A stretch of 5,004 bases of DNA. It comes from an uncultured Pseudomonadota bacterium. Its GTDB lineage: Bacteria > Pseudomonadota > Gammaproteobacteria > Burkholderiales > Thiobacillaceae. Positions 4,723-5,004 of the stretch are shown here, in pieces. Location of the stretch: contig CAISDD010000143.1 in the NCBI GenBank assembly GCA_903883985.1, forward strand, positions 1 to 5,004, read 5' to 3'. Below the pieces are notes generated by a model. It worked only from the letters and a program-made list of their open reading frames with translations. It searched no databases and was not told the origin of the DNA. Made by a program: the position numbers and the translations under genes. The stretch's first letter is position 1; each line of letters begins with the position of its first letter.

Positions 4723-4875
4723 ATGGCCATCAGTCCGCAAAATGGCGGTAACGTCAATCTCTCCGAAACCGATCCAATCTGAAGAAGGGGTTGCTGGGCC
4801 TGGGCCGGGAAGCCCTCTCCAGCGACGGCGGCGATTTCGACCTGGATGCCAGCCTGTTCATGGTAAGTAGGGCCG
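4723..4875 (+). pseudogene. terD: terD-like gene, frameshifted and truncated
   Basis: ATG at 4723 gives MAISPQNGGNVNLSETDP and then meets TGA at 4780-4782. The next frame, from 4776, continues NLKKGLLGLGREALSSDGG and DFDLDASLFMV. Restoring a single A at about 4776 (CCAAT back to CCAAAT) joins them into one reading typical of TerD/TerE: MAxSLxKGGNVxLS..., then K..VGLGWD, then the acidic, calcium-binding DGxDFDLDAS. Only about 44 of the roughly 190 residues remain, and the family Trp in GLGWD is Arg. After FMV the coding match stops and the 127-bp structured repeat begins at 4876. The position 38 bases after the DUF475 gene, same strand, fits a former DUF475-terD operon. The protein cannot be functional. 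Confidence 0.8.
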
Positions 4876-5002
4876 CGAAACAGATTTGGTTTGCCACCGG
4901 TCTCCCTCACCCTGCCCTCTCCCGAAGGGAGAGGGTTCCACCCCCTTCCCCCTCCGGGGGAAGGGCCGGGGATGAGGGCCTGCGCCAGCAGCTTAATGAA
5001 GG
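4876..5002. repeat. 127-bp structured repeat, copy 2
   Basis: This is the second copy of the block at 3145-3271, in the same orientation and with the same two hairpins. The right-hand stem region ends GGGGATGAGGG where copy 1 has GGGAATGAGGG. It directly follows the broken terD-like gene and may have replaced the rest of it. The match ends two bases before the window does, so the true boundary may lie further right. Confidence 0.9.
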
Positions 5003-5004
5003 CA

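Noticed and set aside
4596..4910. Minus-strand frame of 104 codons
   Set aside because: It is the antisense of the DUF475 3' end and the terD relic.

Overview
The window looks like an accessory, repeat-rich stretch of a GC-rich proteobacterial chromosome. This rests on the GC-rich codon use, the gene families present and the type of intergenic palindromes. Gamma or beta cannot be decided from the sequence, and no species-level call is justified.

Left end (1-430): no sizeable gene. It holds a compact set of palindromes (hairpins at 65-81 and 94-113, a nested inverted repeat at 137-224) and one doubtful 23-codon ORF.

Integrated-element end (430-2614, genes on the minus strand). Reading leftward from an attachment site, the order is a broken tyrosine-recombinase gene (2414-1471), a solo HTH 'addiction-module antidote' gene (1467-1072), a HicA-type toxin (1091-867) and a HicB-type antitoxin (858-430). 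The four are packed with gaps or overlaps of 20 nt or less, so they probably form one transcription unit. The attachment site is the 3' part of a tRNA-Arg(ACG) at 2571-2614, running from U33 of the anticodon loop to CCA and followed by the tRNA's own hairpin terminator. The recombinase keeps its N-terminal arm-binding start and nearly all of its catalytic domain. An out-of-frame internal deletion near 2284-2294 has removed the middle, and the box II histidine is Asn. The element is therefore probably immobile and may be held in place by its toxin-antitoxin genes.

Gene-poor stretch (2655-3610). It contains phased G-rich repeats next to the tRNA fragment, a region of weak in-frame 21-bp repeats, and a 127-bp structured repeat (copy 1, 3145-3271). 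On the minus strand lie the remains of a formylglycine-generating-enzyme-like C-terminus (RVLRGGSWND...) and, less surely, of a leader sequence found before group II intron-type reverse transcriptases.

Right end (3611-5004). An intact DUF475/TerC-superfamily membrane protein gene (3623-4684) is followed 38 bases later by a terD-like gene. That gene has a one-base frameshift and is cut after about 44 residues by the second copy of the 127-bp repeat (4876-5002). This is the wreck of a ter-type gene pair in which only the membrane component survives.

The theme is decay: an internally deleted integrase, a truncated FGE-like gene, a frameshifted and truncated terD, and the same structured repeat abutting two of the relics. 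The unit closest to a functional and possibly unusual system is the antidote-hicA-hicB cluster downstream of the dead integrase. I see no wholly new system that the sequence alone proves.
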